A stretch of DNA of 64,000 nucleotides, taken from positions 1,736,001 through 1,800,000 of the forward strand of contig CP000474.1 of assembly GCA_000014925.1 (NCBI GenBank), given 5' to 3'. Shown piece after piece: positions 18,071 to 27,201 of this stretch. The notes beneath the pieces were generated by a model. That model worked only from the letters and a program-made list of their open reading frames with translations. It had not been told where the DNA came from and did not search any database. Numbering within the stretch: the stretch's first letter is position 1; every line of letters begins with the position of its first letter. Both the position numbers and the translations under genes were made by a program. The DNA is from Paenarthrobacter aurescens TC1 (lineage in GTDB: Bacteria > Actinomycetota > Actinomycetes > Actinomycetales > Micrococcaceae).

Positions 18071-18981
18071 TGCCCCACGACGAAGGACACGGGCATGGGG
18101 ATCACGGCCACGGACGGCGTGAGCTTCCCGGCCACATTGCGGCCGCGTTGGCCGGCGCCGGGGGAGCTACCGACTCTGCAGGCCAGCCCTGGGCCGGCAG
18201 GAGCCTCAGCGGTGACGACGCCAAGATCCACAATTTCGAGGACGACGACGGCTCAGCGGACCCCGGGTACGTAGCCGCCGTGGCGGCACTGATCAACGGA
18301 ACCGGCAGTGAGGCAGACGTTGTGGCCTCCCTGGCGACGGCACGGGTTTTCGTTCCGGTGGTTGCTCAGCTGGCTGAAGAAGCCGAAGGCGTTGACGGCC
18401 TGCACGCTGACAAGCAAGCGGATATGGCGTTGGTCACACTTAAGGCTCCTGATGGCCGCACGGCCATGCCGGTATTTACTTCCGCAGCCGCCCTCGAGGC
18501 ATGGCATTCGGAGGCGCGGCCGGTTGCCGTTTACGCCGCGCGCGCAGCACTTTCGGCAGTATCTGAAGGCGCACAACTGTTGGTGTTGGATCCCGGTTCC
18601 GACTTTGCCTTTGTTGTGCGGCGCCCGGCCATGTGGGCCCTTGCCCAGCAGAAGGACTGGACGCCGTCATACCTTGATGATCAACTGGAGGCTGCTCTCG
18701 GTTCCACGGTCACGGCCTTCCGGACGGTCCGTCGACTCGAGACGCAACCCGGCGGCGGTGTTTCGTCGCTGACGGCCGATGGTCGTCAGGTCTCAGGAGG
18801 CGGTGCGGGGCCGGAACTACGCGTTGTTCTTTTCCTTGAGGATGGACTCGACGCCGTAGCGGTGCAAACTCTCGTTGCCCAACTGAACGAGGCGTGGGCG
18901 CAGATGGATTCCTTTGCCGAAAGCGTTGATTCCATGGAAGTAAAACTGCAGCGTGCAGCACAGGAGCCCACGCGGCATTAA
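18070..18981 (+). CDS. SseB-family protein
   Basis: A 303-aa protein with an N-terminal histidine-rich stretch (HDEGHGHGDHGHGRR) that could bind metal, then the SseB N-terminal-like fold (VASLATARVFVPVV, MALVTLKAPDGRTAMPVFTSAAALEAWH, then LLVLDPGSDFAFVVRRPAMWAL). SseB proteins are cytoplasmic and of poorly defined function. It overlaps priA by TGATG, a coupling seen in related genera, so it is probably co-expressed with histidine genes. Confidence 0.82.
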   Translation: MPHDEGHGHGDHGHGRRELPGHIAAALAGAGGATDSAGQPWAGRSLSGDDAKIHNFEDDDGSADPGYVAAVAALINGTGSEADVVASLATARVFVPVVAQLAEEAEGVDGLHADKQADMALVTLKAPDGRTAMPVFTSAAALEAWHSEARPVAVYAARAALSAVSEGAQLLVLDPGSDFAFVVRRPAMWALAQQKDWTPSYLDDQLEAALGSTVTAFRTVRRLETQPGGGVSSLTADGRQVSGGGAGPELRVVLFLEDGLDAVAVQTLVAQLNEAWAQMDSFAESVDSMEVKLQRAAQEPTRH

Positions 18982-19032
18982 CGGCAGTACCGGTTCCCCG
19001 GGGCTGCCCTGGGGAACAAGAGGATTTAGCCA

Positions 19033-20337
19033 GTGAACTTCGCTCTCTACAAAGAGATGCTGTCCATCCGTCCTGTCCGGCGTCTACTGATAGTGGGCAT
19101 GATTGCCCGCATTCCGCACTCGGCTGCCGGAGTGCTGCTGACGCTGCACATCGTGCTCACACTGGGCCAGGGATACGCTGCTGCCGGTGCGGCAGCAGCC
19201 GTCATGACCATCGGCATCGCGGTGGGTGCACCGTGGCGTGGCCGCCGGGTGGACATGGTGGGCCTCAGGAAGGCACTGATCCCTTCGGTTGTCTCCGAAA
19301 CTGTCATCTGGTCGGTCGTTCCGCACGTTTCATACGAGTGGCTGCTGCCGCTGGTGTTCGTCGGCGGCCTTTTCACGCTGCCGATCTTCAGCGTTGTCCG
19401 CCAGTCGTTGGGCGTCATGGTGGATGGTGAGCAGAGGCGTTCGGCGTTCGCCCTTGATTCCATCGCCACCGAGCTGGTCTTCATGATCGGCCCGGCAGTC
19501 GGTGCCATCGTTGCCACCAGCGGCTTCTCGGCAATTGGTCTCACCGCGGTGGGAATCTCCGTCTCTGTGGCGGGACTGTTCCTCATGTGGTTCAACCCGC
19601 CAACACGCAGCGAGGTGGTGTGCAGCCCACAAGAATCGGCAGACCGGGCCGCAGCTGACCTCGCTGCCGCGGAGGCTGCCATGGTGGCTTCAGCGCCTGC
19701 CCACGTTCAGGAGGCGGCATCGGAGATGGCGTCGGCAACCTCGCGTACAGCAGCCCTTCGGACCCGGGTCGCCAGGAACTTCACCTGGTTCACGGTCTCT
19801 GTTGCGGCACTCTTCGCGGTTGCTGCGGGATCGGGCATGGTGCTTAGCGGGTCCGACGTCAGCATCGTCGGGCTGTTGGAACGTGGCGGGCACGAGAATG
19901 AAATCGGAATTGTCTTCTTCTTCTGGTGCGCCGCGTCGGTAATTGGCGGACTCATCTACGGGTCCATGAAGCGGTCCATCTCGCCAATGCTCTTGCTGCT
20001 TGGAATGGCCGCCCTCACCATACCTATGGGCTTCGCCCAAGACACGTGGACCCTTGCGTTCCTGTCGCTGTTGCCCGGCCTGTTGTGCGCCCCGGTTTTG
20101 TCGGCATCGTCGGAGAAGGTGGCTGACCTGGTGGACGAGGAACGCAGGGGTGAAGCGATGGGCTGGTACGGCTCCGCACTGACCGCTGGCGTTGCGTTGG
20201 GCGCTCCTCTCGCCGGGGTCTTCATTGACACGGTTGGGCCGTCGGGCGGCTTTGCGGCCGTCGGCATCGCCGGCGTCGCTCTCTGCGCTACGGGCCTCAT
20301 CCTCACGTCTTTGCGCCGCCGGTCCGCGCGCGTCTGA
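19033..20337 (+). CDS. Major facilitator superfamily transporter
   Basis: The 434-aa protein has about 12 predicted membrane helices with the loop 2-3 MFS motif (GAPWRGRRVDMVGLRKAL), a central cytoplasmic Ala-rich loop (about residues 195-245), and a second half starting FTWFTVSVAALFAVAAGSG. It lacks features that name a substrate; a drug/metabolite exporter is most likely. GTG start with AAGAGG upstream, 51 nt after the SseB-like gene. A long terminator follows. Confidence 0.85.
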   Translation: MNFALYKEMLSIRPVRRLLIVGMIARIPHSAAGVLLTLHIVLTLGQGYAAAGAAAAVMTIGIAVGAPWRGRRVDMVGLRKALIPSVVSETVIWSVVPHVSYEWLLPLVFVGGLFTLPIFSVVRQSLGVMVDGEQRRSAFALDSIATELVFMIGPAVGAIVATSGFSAIGLTAVGISVSVAGLFLMWFNPPTRSEVVCSPQESADRAAADLAAAEAAMVASAPAHVQEAASEMASATSRTAALRTRVARNFTWFTVSVAALFAVAAGSGMVLSGSDVSIVGLLERGGHENEIGIVFFFWCAASVIGGLIYGSMKRSISPMLLLLGMAALTIPMGFAQDTWTLAFLSLLPGLLCAPVLSASSEKVADLVDEERRGEAMGWYGSALTAGVALGAPLAGVFIDTVGPSGGFAAVGIAGVALCATGLILTSLRRRSARV

Positions 20338-20355
20338 GGCGCGGTATAACCAAGC

Positions 20356-20406
20356 AAACAACGACGGCGGGTCGACCACATGTGGGTCCACCCGCCGTCG
20401 TTGTTT
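20356..20406. terminator. Bidirectional terminator between MFS gene and DUF1844 gene
   Basis: Seventeen-bp perfect stem AAACAACGACGGCGGGT / ACCCGCCGTCGTTGTTT, with A and T ends that serve both convergent genes. Confidence 0.9.
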
Positions 20407-20422
20407 CTTGCGGTTGTTGGGG

Positions 20423-20821
20423 CTAGTTCACCGGTCCGGTGAACTTTTCGCCCGGGCCCTTGCCCGGTGCGTCGGGAATGAGTGACGCTTCGCGGAAGGC
20501 GAGCTGCAGTGAGCGAAGGCCATCGCGCAACGGGCCTGCGTGCTGTGAACCGATCTCCGGGGCGGCTGCCGACACCAGGCCGGCGAGGGCTGTGATCAGC
20601 TTGCGGGCCTCGTCCAAGTCCTTGAGGTCCTCGGCATTGGGGTCATCTGCCAGGCCAACCTTGACGGCGGCCGCACTCATGAGGTGGACGGCGCCGGTGG
20701 TAATAACTTCCACGGCCGGAACTTCGGCGATGTCACGGATCTGCTGGGACACCCCGGCATCAACGGCGGGGGCGGCGTCTTCGCCATAGGAGTTGCGGGA
20801 GTTGCTGTCTTCAGTGCTCAT
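20423..20821 (-). CDS. DUF1844 domain protein
   Basis: A 132-aa protein with the DUF1844 core: IRDIAEVPAVEVITTGAVHL, AAVKVGLADDPNAEDLKDLD, EARKLITALAGLV. Family members are small, actinobacterial/proteobacterial, of unknown function, and often lie next to infC as here. The ATG at 20821 (MSTEDSN) is chosen; the frame is open further upstream but crosses the infC promoter region. Divergent from infC. Confidence 0.85.
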   Translation of the reverse strand: MSTEDSNSRNSYGEDAAPAVDAGVSQQIRDIAEVPAVEVITTGAVHLMSAAAVKVGLADDPNAEDLKDLDEARKLITALAGLVSAAAPEIGSQHAGPLRDGLRSLQLAFREASLIPDAPGKGPGEKFTGPVN

Positions 20822-21173
20822 ACTGGTAAGCTTGTCACAGACCGACTGGAAGTCGTTATTCACAGTCAACATCTGCAGTTCATGCTCCCGCCTCACGCAA
20901 TGTGCGCTTGGCGGGTTGTTTCTGTAGAATTGATTTTCAGTTTGCAAGCGGAGTTCTCTCCCACCCGCGTCAGCCGTTCCCTTCGGGGACAGGATCCCTT
21001 TTCGGGACAAGAGGTTGCCGGGTACCTGGTCGGACACTTTTGGAGGCATGGCCTCCGGGGGTGCGTGCTTCCTTAGAGGAGGCGCAGCCGATCTTCGAGG
21101 CCTTCGATTGCACCAGCAATTGGGGGCCTTCTCTATTTGCCGGTGACATCATCACAACCACAGGAGCTTTAAC
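20822..21173 (+). promoter_or_regulatory. infC promoter and leader region
   Basis: This 352-nt gene-free stretch holds a TAGAAT -10 candidate at 20925-20930 and several short hairpins, including GGAGGC-ATG-GCCTCC (21042-21056), before the infC ribosome-binding site AGGAG (21162-21166). A leader controlling IF3/L35/L20 by autogenous feedback is usual for this operon in other bacteria; no specific element is recognised. Confidence 0.45.
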
Positions 21174-22250
21174 ATTAGCGAGCCAAGAATCAATGAGCGT
21201 ATCCGCGTCCCCGAGGTGCGGCTGGTCGGTCCTGCCGGCGAACAGGTAGGAATTGTCCGCATCGAGGACGCCCTGCGTCTTGCTGCCGAGTCCGATCTCG
21301 ATCTCGTTGAAGTTGCCCCGCAGGCTAAGCCTCCTGTTTGCAAGTTGATGGACTTCGGCAAGTACAAGTACGAAGCCGCCGTAAAGGCCCGCGAGGCCCG
21401 CAAGAACCAGACCAACACGGTTCTGAAGGAAATTCGCTTCCGCCTGAAGATCGACAAGCACGACTACGAAACCAAGCGCGGACACGCACTTCGGTTCCTG
21501 GGTGCCGGCGACAAAGTCAAGGCCATGATCCAGTTCCGCGGCCGTGAGCAGCAGCGTCCCGAGATGGGCATCCGCCTGCTGCAGCGTTTCGCTGAAGACG
21601 TTGCCGAGGTTGGCATCATCGAGTCCAGCCCGCGCATCGATGGCCGCAACATGGTCATGGTGATCGGCCCGCTGAAGAACAAGGCTGAAGCGAAGGCTGA
21701 AGCCCGTCGCGCAACGCAACGTGCTGAGGCCAAGGCGCAAAATGAGGCCAAGGCGTCGGGACGCGTTGACACCACCGGCGAGCAGGCTCCGCTGACTCAG
21801 AGCCTCGCTGACCTTCTTCCCGAGGGCTTCAGGGTCACCGAAGAGGAGACCAAGCAGGAAACTGTTGAAGCACCCGAGGTCCAGGCGCCGGTTGCTGAGG
21901 AAGCTCCGGTTGTTGAGGAAGCTCCGGTTGTTGAGGAAACCGCGCCGGCTGCTGAAGAAGCTCCCGTCGTGGAGGAAGCTCCGGTTGTTGAGGAAGCCCC
22001 TGCGCCGGTGGTTGAAGAAGCACCCGTGGCCGAGGCTGCACCGGTCAAGGCAACGCCGGCCGCAAAGGCTCCGGCCGCCAAGGCTGCTCCAGTAGAAGCA
22101 GCTCCGAAGCCGGCTGTTCCCGCAGCTGCCCCGAAGCCTGCAGTTCCTTCGGCTCCGAAGCCCGTCGCCAAGCCGGCAGCTCCCAAGCCGGCAGCCCGGC
22201 CCGCGGCGCCCAAGGCTGCGCCGAAGCCCGCATCACGCAAGACCAACTAG
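21174..22250 (+). CDS. infC: Translation initiation factor IF-3 with long C-terminal tail
   Basis: IF-3 binds 30S, proofreads the start codon and prevents 70S formation. The frame from ATT at 21174 reads [19 protein letters not shown], the canonical IF-3 N-terminus, with AGGAG 7 nt upstream, so the rare ATT start typical of infC is used; the first conventional start (GTG, 21216) would delete conserved residues. Domains: IF3-N (1-75), linker, IF3-C (to about 180, ending [11 protein letters not shown]). The remaining ~170 residues are E/A/P/V-rich repeats of APVVEE, then K/A/P-rich. Total 358 aa against the usual 180-200. Confidence 0.95.
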   Translation: MSEPRINERIRVPEVRLVGPAGEQVGIVRIEDALRLAAESDLDLVEVAPQAKPPVCKLMDFGKYKYEAAVKAREARKNQTNTVLKEIRFRLKIDKHDYETKRGHALRFLGAGDKVKAMIQFRGREQQRPEMGIRLLQRFAEDVAEVGIIESSPRIDGRNMVMVIGPLKNKAEAKAEARRATQRAEAKAQNEAKASGRVDTTGEQAPLTQSLADLLPEGFRVTEEETKQETVEAPEVQAPVAEEAPVVEEAPVVEETAPAAEEAPVVEEAPVVEEAPAPVVEEAPVAEAAPVKATPAAKAPAAKAAPVEAAPKPAVPAAAPKPAVPSAPKPVAKPAAPKPAARPAAPKAAPKPASRKTN

Positions 22251-22367
22251 TTCAACGCCGCGGAGGCCCCGCCTCCATCGGCAAGCAACCAGCACGCCGG
22301 CCCTCGTAGGCCGGCTGCGCGAAAGAATCGCGGACTCGTCCGTGGATACGTAAGGAGATCGGTTCCC

Positions 22368-22562
22368 ATGCCGAAGATGAAGACCCACAGCGGTGCTAAG
22401 AAGCGCTTCAAGCTGACCGGTACCGGCAAGCTGAAGCGCCAGCAGGCCAACCGCCGTCACTACCTGGAGCACAAGTCCTCCAGGCTGACCCGTCGTCTCG
22501 CAGGCGACAAGCTCGTCTTCAAGGGCGATGCCAAGGTCATCAAGAAGATGCTCGGCGTCTAA
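22368..22562 (+). CDS. rpmI: 50S ribosomal protein bL35
   Basis: A 64-aa, very basic protein with the bL35 signature [26 protein letters not shown] precedes the ATG. It sits between infC and rplT, the universal order. Confidence 0.97.
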   Translation: MPKMKTHSGAKKRFKLTGTGKLKRQQANRRHYLEHKSSRLTRRLAGDKLVFKGDAKVIKKMLGV

Positions 22563-22681
22563 GTTCCAAGTTCTTTGGTTACTGCCATCCGGCAGGGACC
22601 GACTACACCAAAAGCCTTCTCAGGCCGGCCGGGTTTCCGGCAGTAGCAGCTTGGGATAAAGATTTCTGAAGGAGTACGCAC

Positions 22682-23350
22682 GTGGCACGTGTGAAGCGGG
22701 CGGTAAACGCCCACAAGAAGCGCCGGGTTGTCCTCGAACGCGCAAAGGGTTACCGCGGACAGCGTTCGCGCCTGTACCGCAAGGCCAAAGAGCAGCTGCT
22801 GCACTCGTTTGTGTACAGCTACGGTGACCGCCGTAAGAAGAAGGGTGACTTCCGTCGCCTCTGGATCCAGCGCATCAACGCTGCATCCCGCGCCAATGGC
22901 CTCACCTACAACCGTCTGATCCAGGGCCTCAAGGCCGCTGAGGTTGAGGTTGACCGCCGCATGCTGGCCGAGCTGGCCGTTTCCGACGCCAACGCTTTCG
23001 CCGCTCTGGTGAACATCGCCAAGGCTGCACTTCCGGCCGACACCTCGGCTCCTGCAGCTGCCGCTGCCCCCAAGGCTGCCAAGGTTGCTCCGGCTGCTGC
23101 CACCGCAACGGCTGTCAAGGCTGTCGTTTCCGAGAAGCCGGCCATCGACGGCGCAGTTGCTGCTGACGGTGACGAGGCTCCGGAAGGCTACGCCATCAAG
23201 GGCAACGCCGAGTCCAAGAAGTACCACGTTCCGGGTTCTACCTGGTACAACACCACTGCTGCTGAGTACTGGTTCTCCACCGTTGAGGCTGCAAAGGCTG
23301 CCGGCTTTGAGCCTGCAGGTGGCGAAGCCCGCCAGCAGATCAAGAACTAG
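22682..23350 (+). CDS. rplT: 50S ribosomal protein bL20 with extra C-terminal domain
   Basis: Residues 1-118 are a normal bL20 ([55 protein letters not shown]), which binds 23S rRNA early in assembly. The protein continues to 222 aa: an Ala/Lys/Pro linker (119-167), then a compact segment (168-213) with [26 protein letters not shown] and [10 protein letters not shown]. This resembles small domains called sunset domains in actinobacterial proteins, and more remotely a cysteine-less Ada zinc-ribbon. GTG start after GAAGGAG. Confidence 0.93.
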   Translation: MARVKRAVNAHKKRRVVLERAKGYRGQRSRLYRKAKEQLLHSFVYSYGDRRKKKGDFRRLWIQRINAASRANGLTYNRLIQGLKAAEVEVDRRMLAELAVSDANAFAALVNIAKAALPADTSAPAAAAAPKAAKVAPAAATATAVKAVVSEKPAIDGAVAADGDEAPEGYAIKGNAESKKYHVPGSTWYNTTAAEYWFSTVEAAKAAGFEPAGGEARQQIKN

Positions 23351-23363
23351 TCGCAACTGCCAC

Positions 23364-23369
23364 TAAAGT
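23364..23369 (+). promoter_or_regulatory. -10 element for leaderless rRNA methyltransferase gene
   Basis: TAAAGT with 7 nt to the ATG at 23377. Confidence 0.5.
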
Positions 23370-23376
23370 TCTTTAT

Positions 23377-24288
23377 ATGAACGAAACCGGGCGCCCGCAA
23401 GACTTTCCGATGACCAACCCCCGAGCTGATCGGGTGAGGGACGTCGCCAAGCTTGCCGGGCGCCCGGCGCGTTTAAAACGCGGACGCTTTCTGGCAGAAG
23501 GTCCGCAGGCGGTGCGTGAGGCGTTGACACTGCACCGTGAGCGCACCGCGGCCGGAGGTCCCGCCGTCGTGCATGAAGTTTTCGCCAGCGAAGCCTGCCT
23601 TGAACGCCTCCCTGAGCTTGCCGACCTCGCGCTGGGGACGCTGCTCCGGCTGGCAAGCGACGAAGTCCTTGCCGCCATGGCGGACACCGTCAATCCACAG
23701 GGGATTGTGGCAGTGTGCAGTTTTGTGGATGTCAGCCTGGATTCAGTGCTCGACGCCGGTCCCCGCCTGATCGCCGTGATGTGCCAGGTGCGCGACCCAG
23801 GCAACGCCGGTACGGTCCTGCGCGCCGCTGATGCGGCTGGGGCAGATGCCGTGGTGCTGACAGGCTCCAGCGTGGATATTTACAACCCCAAGGCTGTCCG
23901 CTCCACTGCCGGCTCCCTCTTCCACCTGCCGGTGGTTCTGGGAGCCGACGTCGAGGAACTGGTGGCGCAGTGCCGCCGGCGAGGGATCGGCATTCTGGCG
24001 GCCGATGGCTATGGAACCGTCAACCTGGACAAGCTGCAGGATGAGAATGCGGCGCGGAGGCTCGGGAATGGTTCCGTAGCCTCGGACTATGCCCTTGAGT
24101 CTCCTACGGCATGGTTGTTCGGTAACGAGGCACAGGGTTTGTCGGATGCGGAGCTTGCACTGGCTGATCATCGGGTGGCAGTACCGGTTTATGGGGCAGC
24201 TGAGAGCCTTAACCTGGGCACGGCTGCCACGGTGTGCCTTTACGCCAGTGCGCGTTCCCAGCAAGGCGCCCGAGTGGGGAATGTGTAA
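23377..24288 (+). CDS. TrmH/SpoU-family RNA 2'-O-methyltransferase
   Basis: The 303-aa SPOUT-class methyltransferase has an N-terminal substrate-binding domain (RLKRGRFLAEGPQAVREAL) and the SpoU knot with motif 1 DPGNAGTVLRAADAAGA, motif 2 LFGNEAQGLSDAEL, motif 3 VPVYGAAESLNLGTAATVCLY. It modifies ribose of rRNA or tRNA; the exact target (e.g. TsnR- or RlmB-like) cannot be read from sequence. It follows rplT by 26 nt but has its own leaderless-type -10. Confidence 0.9.
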   Translation: MNETGRPQDFPMTNPRADRVRDVAKLAGRPARLKRGRFLAEGPQAVREALTLHRERTAAGGPAVVHEVFASEACLERLPELADLALGTLLRLASDEVLAAMADTVNPQGIVAVCSFVDVSLDSVLDAGPRLIAVMCQVRDPGNAGTVLRAADAAGADAVVLTGSSVDIYNPKAVRSTAGSLFHLPVVLGADVEELVAQCRRRGIGILAADGYGTVNLDKLQDENAARRLGNGSVASDYALESPTAWLFGNEAQGLSDAELALADHRVAVPVYGAAESLNLGTAATVCLYASARSQQGARVGNV

Positions 24289-24388
24289 ACAGCGCATCGC
24301 CGGGTACGGTATTGGATGCAGGATCAGACGATGACGACTCTTCTTGGTCAATTCCATTCTTTCCCTAACCCGAAGAGGTGAAGCTTTC

Positions 24389-25315
24389 GTGGCTGCAGGT
24401 GGCGGTACCAGAGCGATTGTGGCGGCGCTTGCCGCGAACCTGACCATCGCCGTATTGAAGTTCGTTGCGTTCTTCCTGACGGCGTCATCGTCCATGCTCG
24501 CAGAAGCCATTCACTCTGTAGCTGACTCAGGCAATCAGATCCTCCTGCTCGTGGGCGGAAAGCGTGCCAAGAAAGCCGCCAGCCCTGAGCACCCGTTCGG
24601 CTACGGCCGCGAACGGTATATTTACGCGTTTATCGTCTCGATCGTGCTGTTCAGTGTTGGTGGCCTGTTTGCGCTGTACGAGGCCTGGGAGAAGTTCCAG
24701 CACCCGCACGGTATTGAGGGGGCTTTCTGGTGGGTCCCGTTGGCCGTCCTGGTGGGTGCCATCATTGCCGAGTCGTTCTCGTTCCGCACTGCGATCATCG
24801 AGTCGAACCACATCCGCGGCAAGCAGTCGTGGGTGAGGTTCGTCCGGAACGCCAAGCAGCCGGAACTGCCGGTTATTCTCTTGGAAGATTTCGGCGCGCT
24901 GCTTGGCCTGATCTTCGCGCTTTTCGGTGTGAGCATGACGTTGGTTACGGGTGACGGTGTCTGGGATGCACTCGGCACGGCAATGATCGGCCTCCTGCTG
25001 GTGGCCATAGCCGTGGTCCTGGCCCTGGAAACCAAGTCCCTGCTGTTGGGGGAGTCCGCCACCAAGGAGGACGTCCAGCGCATCACGGAGGCCCTGGCAG
25101 CCGACGGCACCCGCATCATCCACCTCAAGACCCTGCATTTGGGCCCGGAGGAACTGCTCGTAGCCGCGAAGATCTCCATGGGTGCTTCCGAAACGGGTGA
25201 AGAGATCGCCAAAGGTATCGACGACGCCGAGCAGCGTATCCGTGCGGCCGTTCCGATCGCGCGGGTCATCTACCTCGAACCCGACATCGAGCGCGTCCAG
25301 GCATCGCAGCTTTAG
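24389..25315 (+). CDS. Cation diffusion facilitator family transporter
   Basis: A 308-aa CDF protein exporting divalent metals (Zn, Mn or Fe) by proton exchange. N-terminal helices carry SSSMLAEAIHSVADSGNQILLLVGGKR, where S, H-x3-D of helix II are metal ligands; a second ligand pair is in LEDFGALLGLIFALFGV. A cytoplasmic C-terminal domain follows (ALAADGTRIIHLKTLHLGPE). GTG at 24389 follows AGAGGTG and is preferred to the upstream TTG at 24344. The HPFGYGRERYIYAFI loop is typical of the group. The ligand set is closer to SLC30A9-like CDFs. Confidence 0.88.
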   Translation: MAAGGGTRAIVAALAANLTIAVLKFVAFFLTASSSMLAEAIHSVADSGNQILLLVGGKRAKKAASPEHPFGYGRERYIYAFIVSIVLFSVGGLFALYEAWEKFQHPHGIEGAFWWVPLAVLVGAIIAESFSFRTAIIESNHIRGKQSWVRFVRNAKQPELPVILLEDFGALLGLIFALFGVSMTLVTGDGVWDALGTAMIGLLLVAIAVVLALETKSLLLGESATKEDVQRITEALAADGTRIIHLKTLHLGPEELLVAAKISMGASETGEEIAKGIDDAEQRIRAAVPIARVIYLEPDIERVQASQL

Positions 25316-25332
25316 GATTTCGGCCACGCGCC

Positions 25333-25374
25333 TAACGCAGATGGGCTCCGCTTGCGCGGAGCCCATCTGCGTTA
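25333..25374. terminator. Bidirectional terminator, CDF gene / MFS gene
   Basis: Nineteen-bp perfect stem TAACGCAGATGGGCTCCGC / GCGGAGCCCATCTGCGTTA with a 4-nt TTGC loop between convergent genes. Weak T content. Confidence 0.8.
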
Positions 25375-25414
25375 ACTCAAGCTGACCGGCCAGTGCCGCC
25401 GGTCCTCATGAGGA

Positions 25415-26623
25415 TCAGGTGGCCAGCGGCCTCTTGCGTTCCAGCAGGCCGCTCAGTACGGCCACTCCGAGGCCCAAGATGGCCAGGACCGAACCTACCA
25501 ATGCAGGAGCTACATAGCCCCAGCCCCAGGCGATAACGGTTCCGCCGAGGAAGGCGCCGAGCGCGTTGGCGATGTTGAGGGCTGAGTGGTTCAGGGAGGA
25601 TGCCAGCGATGCGGCGCCCGGTGCAGCGTCCAGGAGTCGGGTCTGCAGGGCAGGGGTCAGCATGGAACCGATGCCGCCCACTACGAACGCCATGATGAAT
25701 GCGGCCCAAGCCCAGTGCGCAGCGATGGCGTAGACCACCAGCGCCACGGCGATTCCCGGCATGACCCAGTAGATGGTGCCCATCACGGACTTGTCAGCAA
25801 GGCGCCCACCAAAGATGTTGCCCACTACCATGCCTAGTCCGTAGAGGGCCACGACGGCGGGGATCAGGTTTTCGGGTATTCCAGCCACGGACGTCATGGT
25901 GTGCGCGATGTACGTGTACACGGCAAAGAAGCCGCCAAATCCAATGACGCCGATCAACAGCGCAAGCCAAACCTGAAGACGCTTGAGTGCCCCCAGCTCG
26001 CGCCGGATGCTCGCCTCCGGGTGCGCTGCTTCGAAGGGAACGAACTTCCACACCATGGCAACGGTCAACAGCCCGATGGCGCCGACGATGACGAAGAGCA
26101 GTCGCCATCCGAAGGTCTGACCCACCCACGTGGCCAACGGGACGCCGATGACGTTGGATACCGTGAGTCCTGCCATCACCATGGAGATTGCCCACCCCCT
26201 CTTGGTAGGGGCGACGAGGCCGGCAGCGATGACGGCTGCCACTCCGAAGAAGGCTCCATGGGGAAGGCCCGAAGCAAAGCGCGAGAGCAGCATGAAGCCG
26301 TAATCGGGCGCGATGAAGGAAGTCAGGTTCGCCAGGGACAGGAACAGCATGAGCCCCAGGGCAAGATGCTTTCTGGGGAGCTTTGCCCCGAATGCGGCGA
26401 AGACGGGAGCGCCGATGACCACACCCAAGGCGTAAGCAGAAATGAGGTTGCCGGCCTCGGGGGTGCTGATGCCCAGCCCTTCCTCGATTTCCTTCAACAG
26501 GCCCATCATGGCGAACTCGGTGGTACCGATGGCGAATCCGCCCATGGCCAAGGCCAGGATTGCCAGACCAAGGTGTTTCCTTGCAGCTTTGGCGGTAGCG
26601 GGTGGGGACACAGTGGTAGTCAT
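25415..26623 (-). CDS. MFS transporter, DHA1 family (AraJ-like)
   Basis: The 402-aa protein begins MTTTVSPPATAKAARKHLG and has 12 predicted helices. GGFAIGTTEFAMMGLL in helix 1 and the loop motif FGAKLPRKHL are typical of the arabinose-efflux/chloramphenicol-resistance DHA1 group. Substrate unknown. The ATG at 26623 is favoured; the longer frame runs into the divergent Nudix gene. A minus-strand TAAACT about 60 nt upstream is a possible -10. Confidence 0.85.
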   Translation of the reverse strand: MTTTVSPPATAKAARKHLGLAILALAMGGFAIGTTEFAMMGLLKEIEEGLGISTPEAGNLISAYALGVVIGAPVFAAFGAKLPRKHLALGLMLFLSLANLTSFIAPDYGFMLLSRFASGLPHGAFFGVAAVIAAGLVAPTKRGWAISMVMAGLTVSNVIGVPLATWVGQTFGWRLLFVIVGAIGLLTVAMVWKFVPFEAAHPEASIRRELGALKRLQVWLALLIGVIGFGGFFAVYTYIAHTMTSVAGIPENLIPAVVALYGLGMVVGNIFGGRLADKSVMGTIYWVMPGIAVALVVYAIAAHWAWAAFIMAFVVGGIGSMLTPALQTRLLDAAPGAASLASSLNHSALNIANALGAFLGGTVIAWGWGYVAPALVGSVLAILGLGVAVLSGLLERKRPLAT

Positions 26624-26744
26624 AAGCCTGCTTCTTGAGGGTGCCTTGTGGGCTGAGGAATGCGGAGAAAATCCGATAACAAGTTTAGTCCCGTACCCAC
26701 CACTTGGCGTCGCTATGTGACGAGCCCCATTCATCGGGCCCCCA

Positions 26745-26750
26745 TAGACT
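26745..26750 (+). promoter_or_regulatory. -10 element for leaderless Nudix gene
   Basis: TAGACT with 6 nt to the GTG at 26757. Confidence 0.5.
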
Positions 26751-26756
26751 GTTGCG

Positions 26757-27191
26757 GTGACTGCACTGATTAACGTCGTGGGCGCCGCCGTCGTCGACTC
26801 CCTGGAAGCCCCCACCCGCCTACTAGTTGCGCGCCGCACAGCACCACCCCAATTTGCGGGTATGTGGGAATTTCCGGGCGGCAAGGTGGAAACCGATGAG
26901 GCTGCGGAGGCTGCCCTGCATCGCGAACTCGCGGAAGAACTGGGAATTGAAGTGCAACTGGGGCCCGAGCTTGACTCAGGCAATGTCGCCGGGTGGACAC
27001 TCAATGAACGTGCGTCCATGCGCGTGTGGTTCGCCGAACTGACGGCGGGCGAGCCGCGGCCCCTGGAAGATCACGATGAACTGCGCTGGGTGTCGCTGGT
27101 TGAGCATGACGAAGCTCTCAGCCTTCCGTGGATTCCGGCAGACCTTCCGATTGTCCAGGCCCTGCTGGATCGGGTAGCCGCTCCAGCTTGA
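26757..27191 (+). CDS. Nudix hydrolase, MutT-like (deoxy)nucleoside triphosphate pyrophosphohydrolase
   Basis: The 144-aa protein carries a complete Nudix box G-x5-E-x7-REUxEExGU (GKVETDE then RELAEELGI, about residues 41-63), preceded by QFAGMWEFPGG, as in MutT enzymes that hydrolyse 8-oxo-dGTP or 5-methyl-dCTP. The C-terminal end EHDEALSLPWIPADLPIV matches that group. GTG start, no Shine-Dalgarno, leaderless -10 spacing. Convergent with the radical SAM gene 10 bp away. Confidence 0.92.
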   Translation: MTALINVVGAAVVDSLEAPTRLLVARRTAPPQFAGMWEFPGGKVETDEAAEAALHRELAEELGIEVQLGPELDSGNVAGWTLNERASMRVWFAELTAGEPRPLEDHDELRWVSLVEHDEALSLPWIPADLPIVQALLDRVAAPA

Positions 27192-27201
27192 GAACGGACT
27201 C

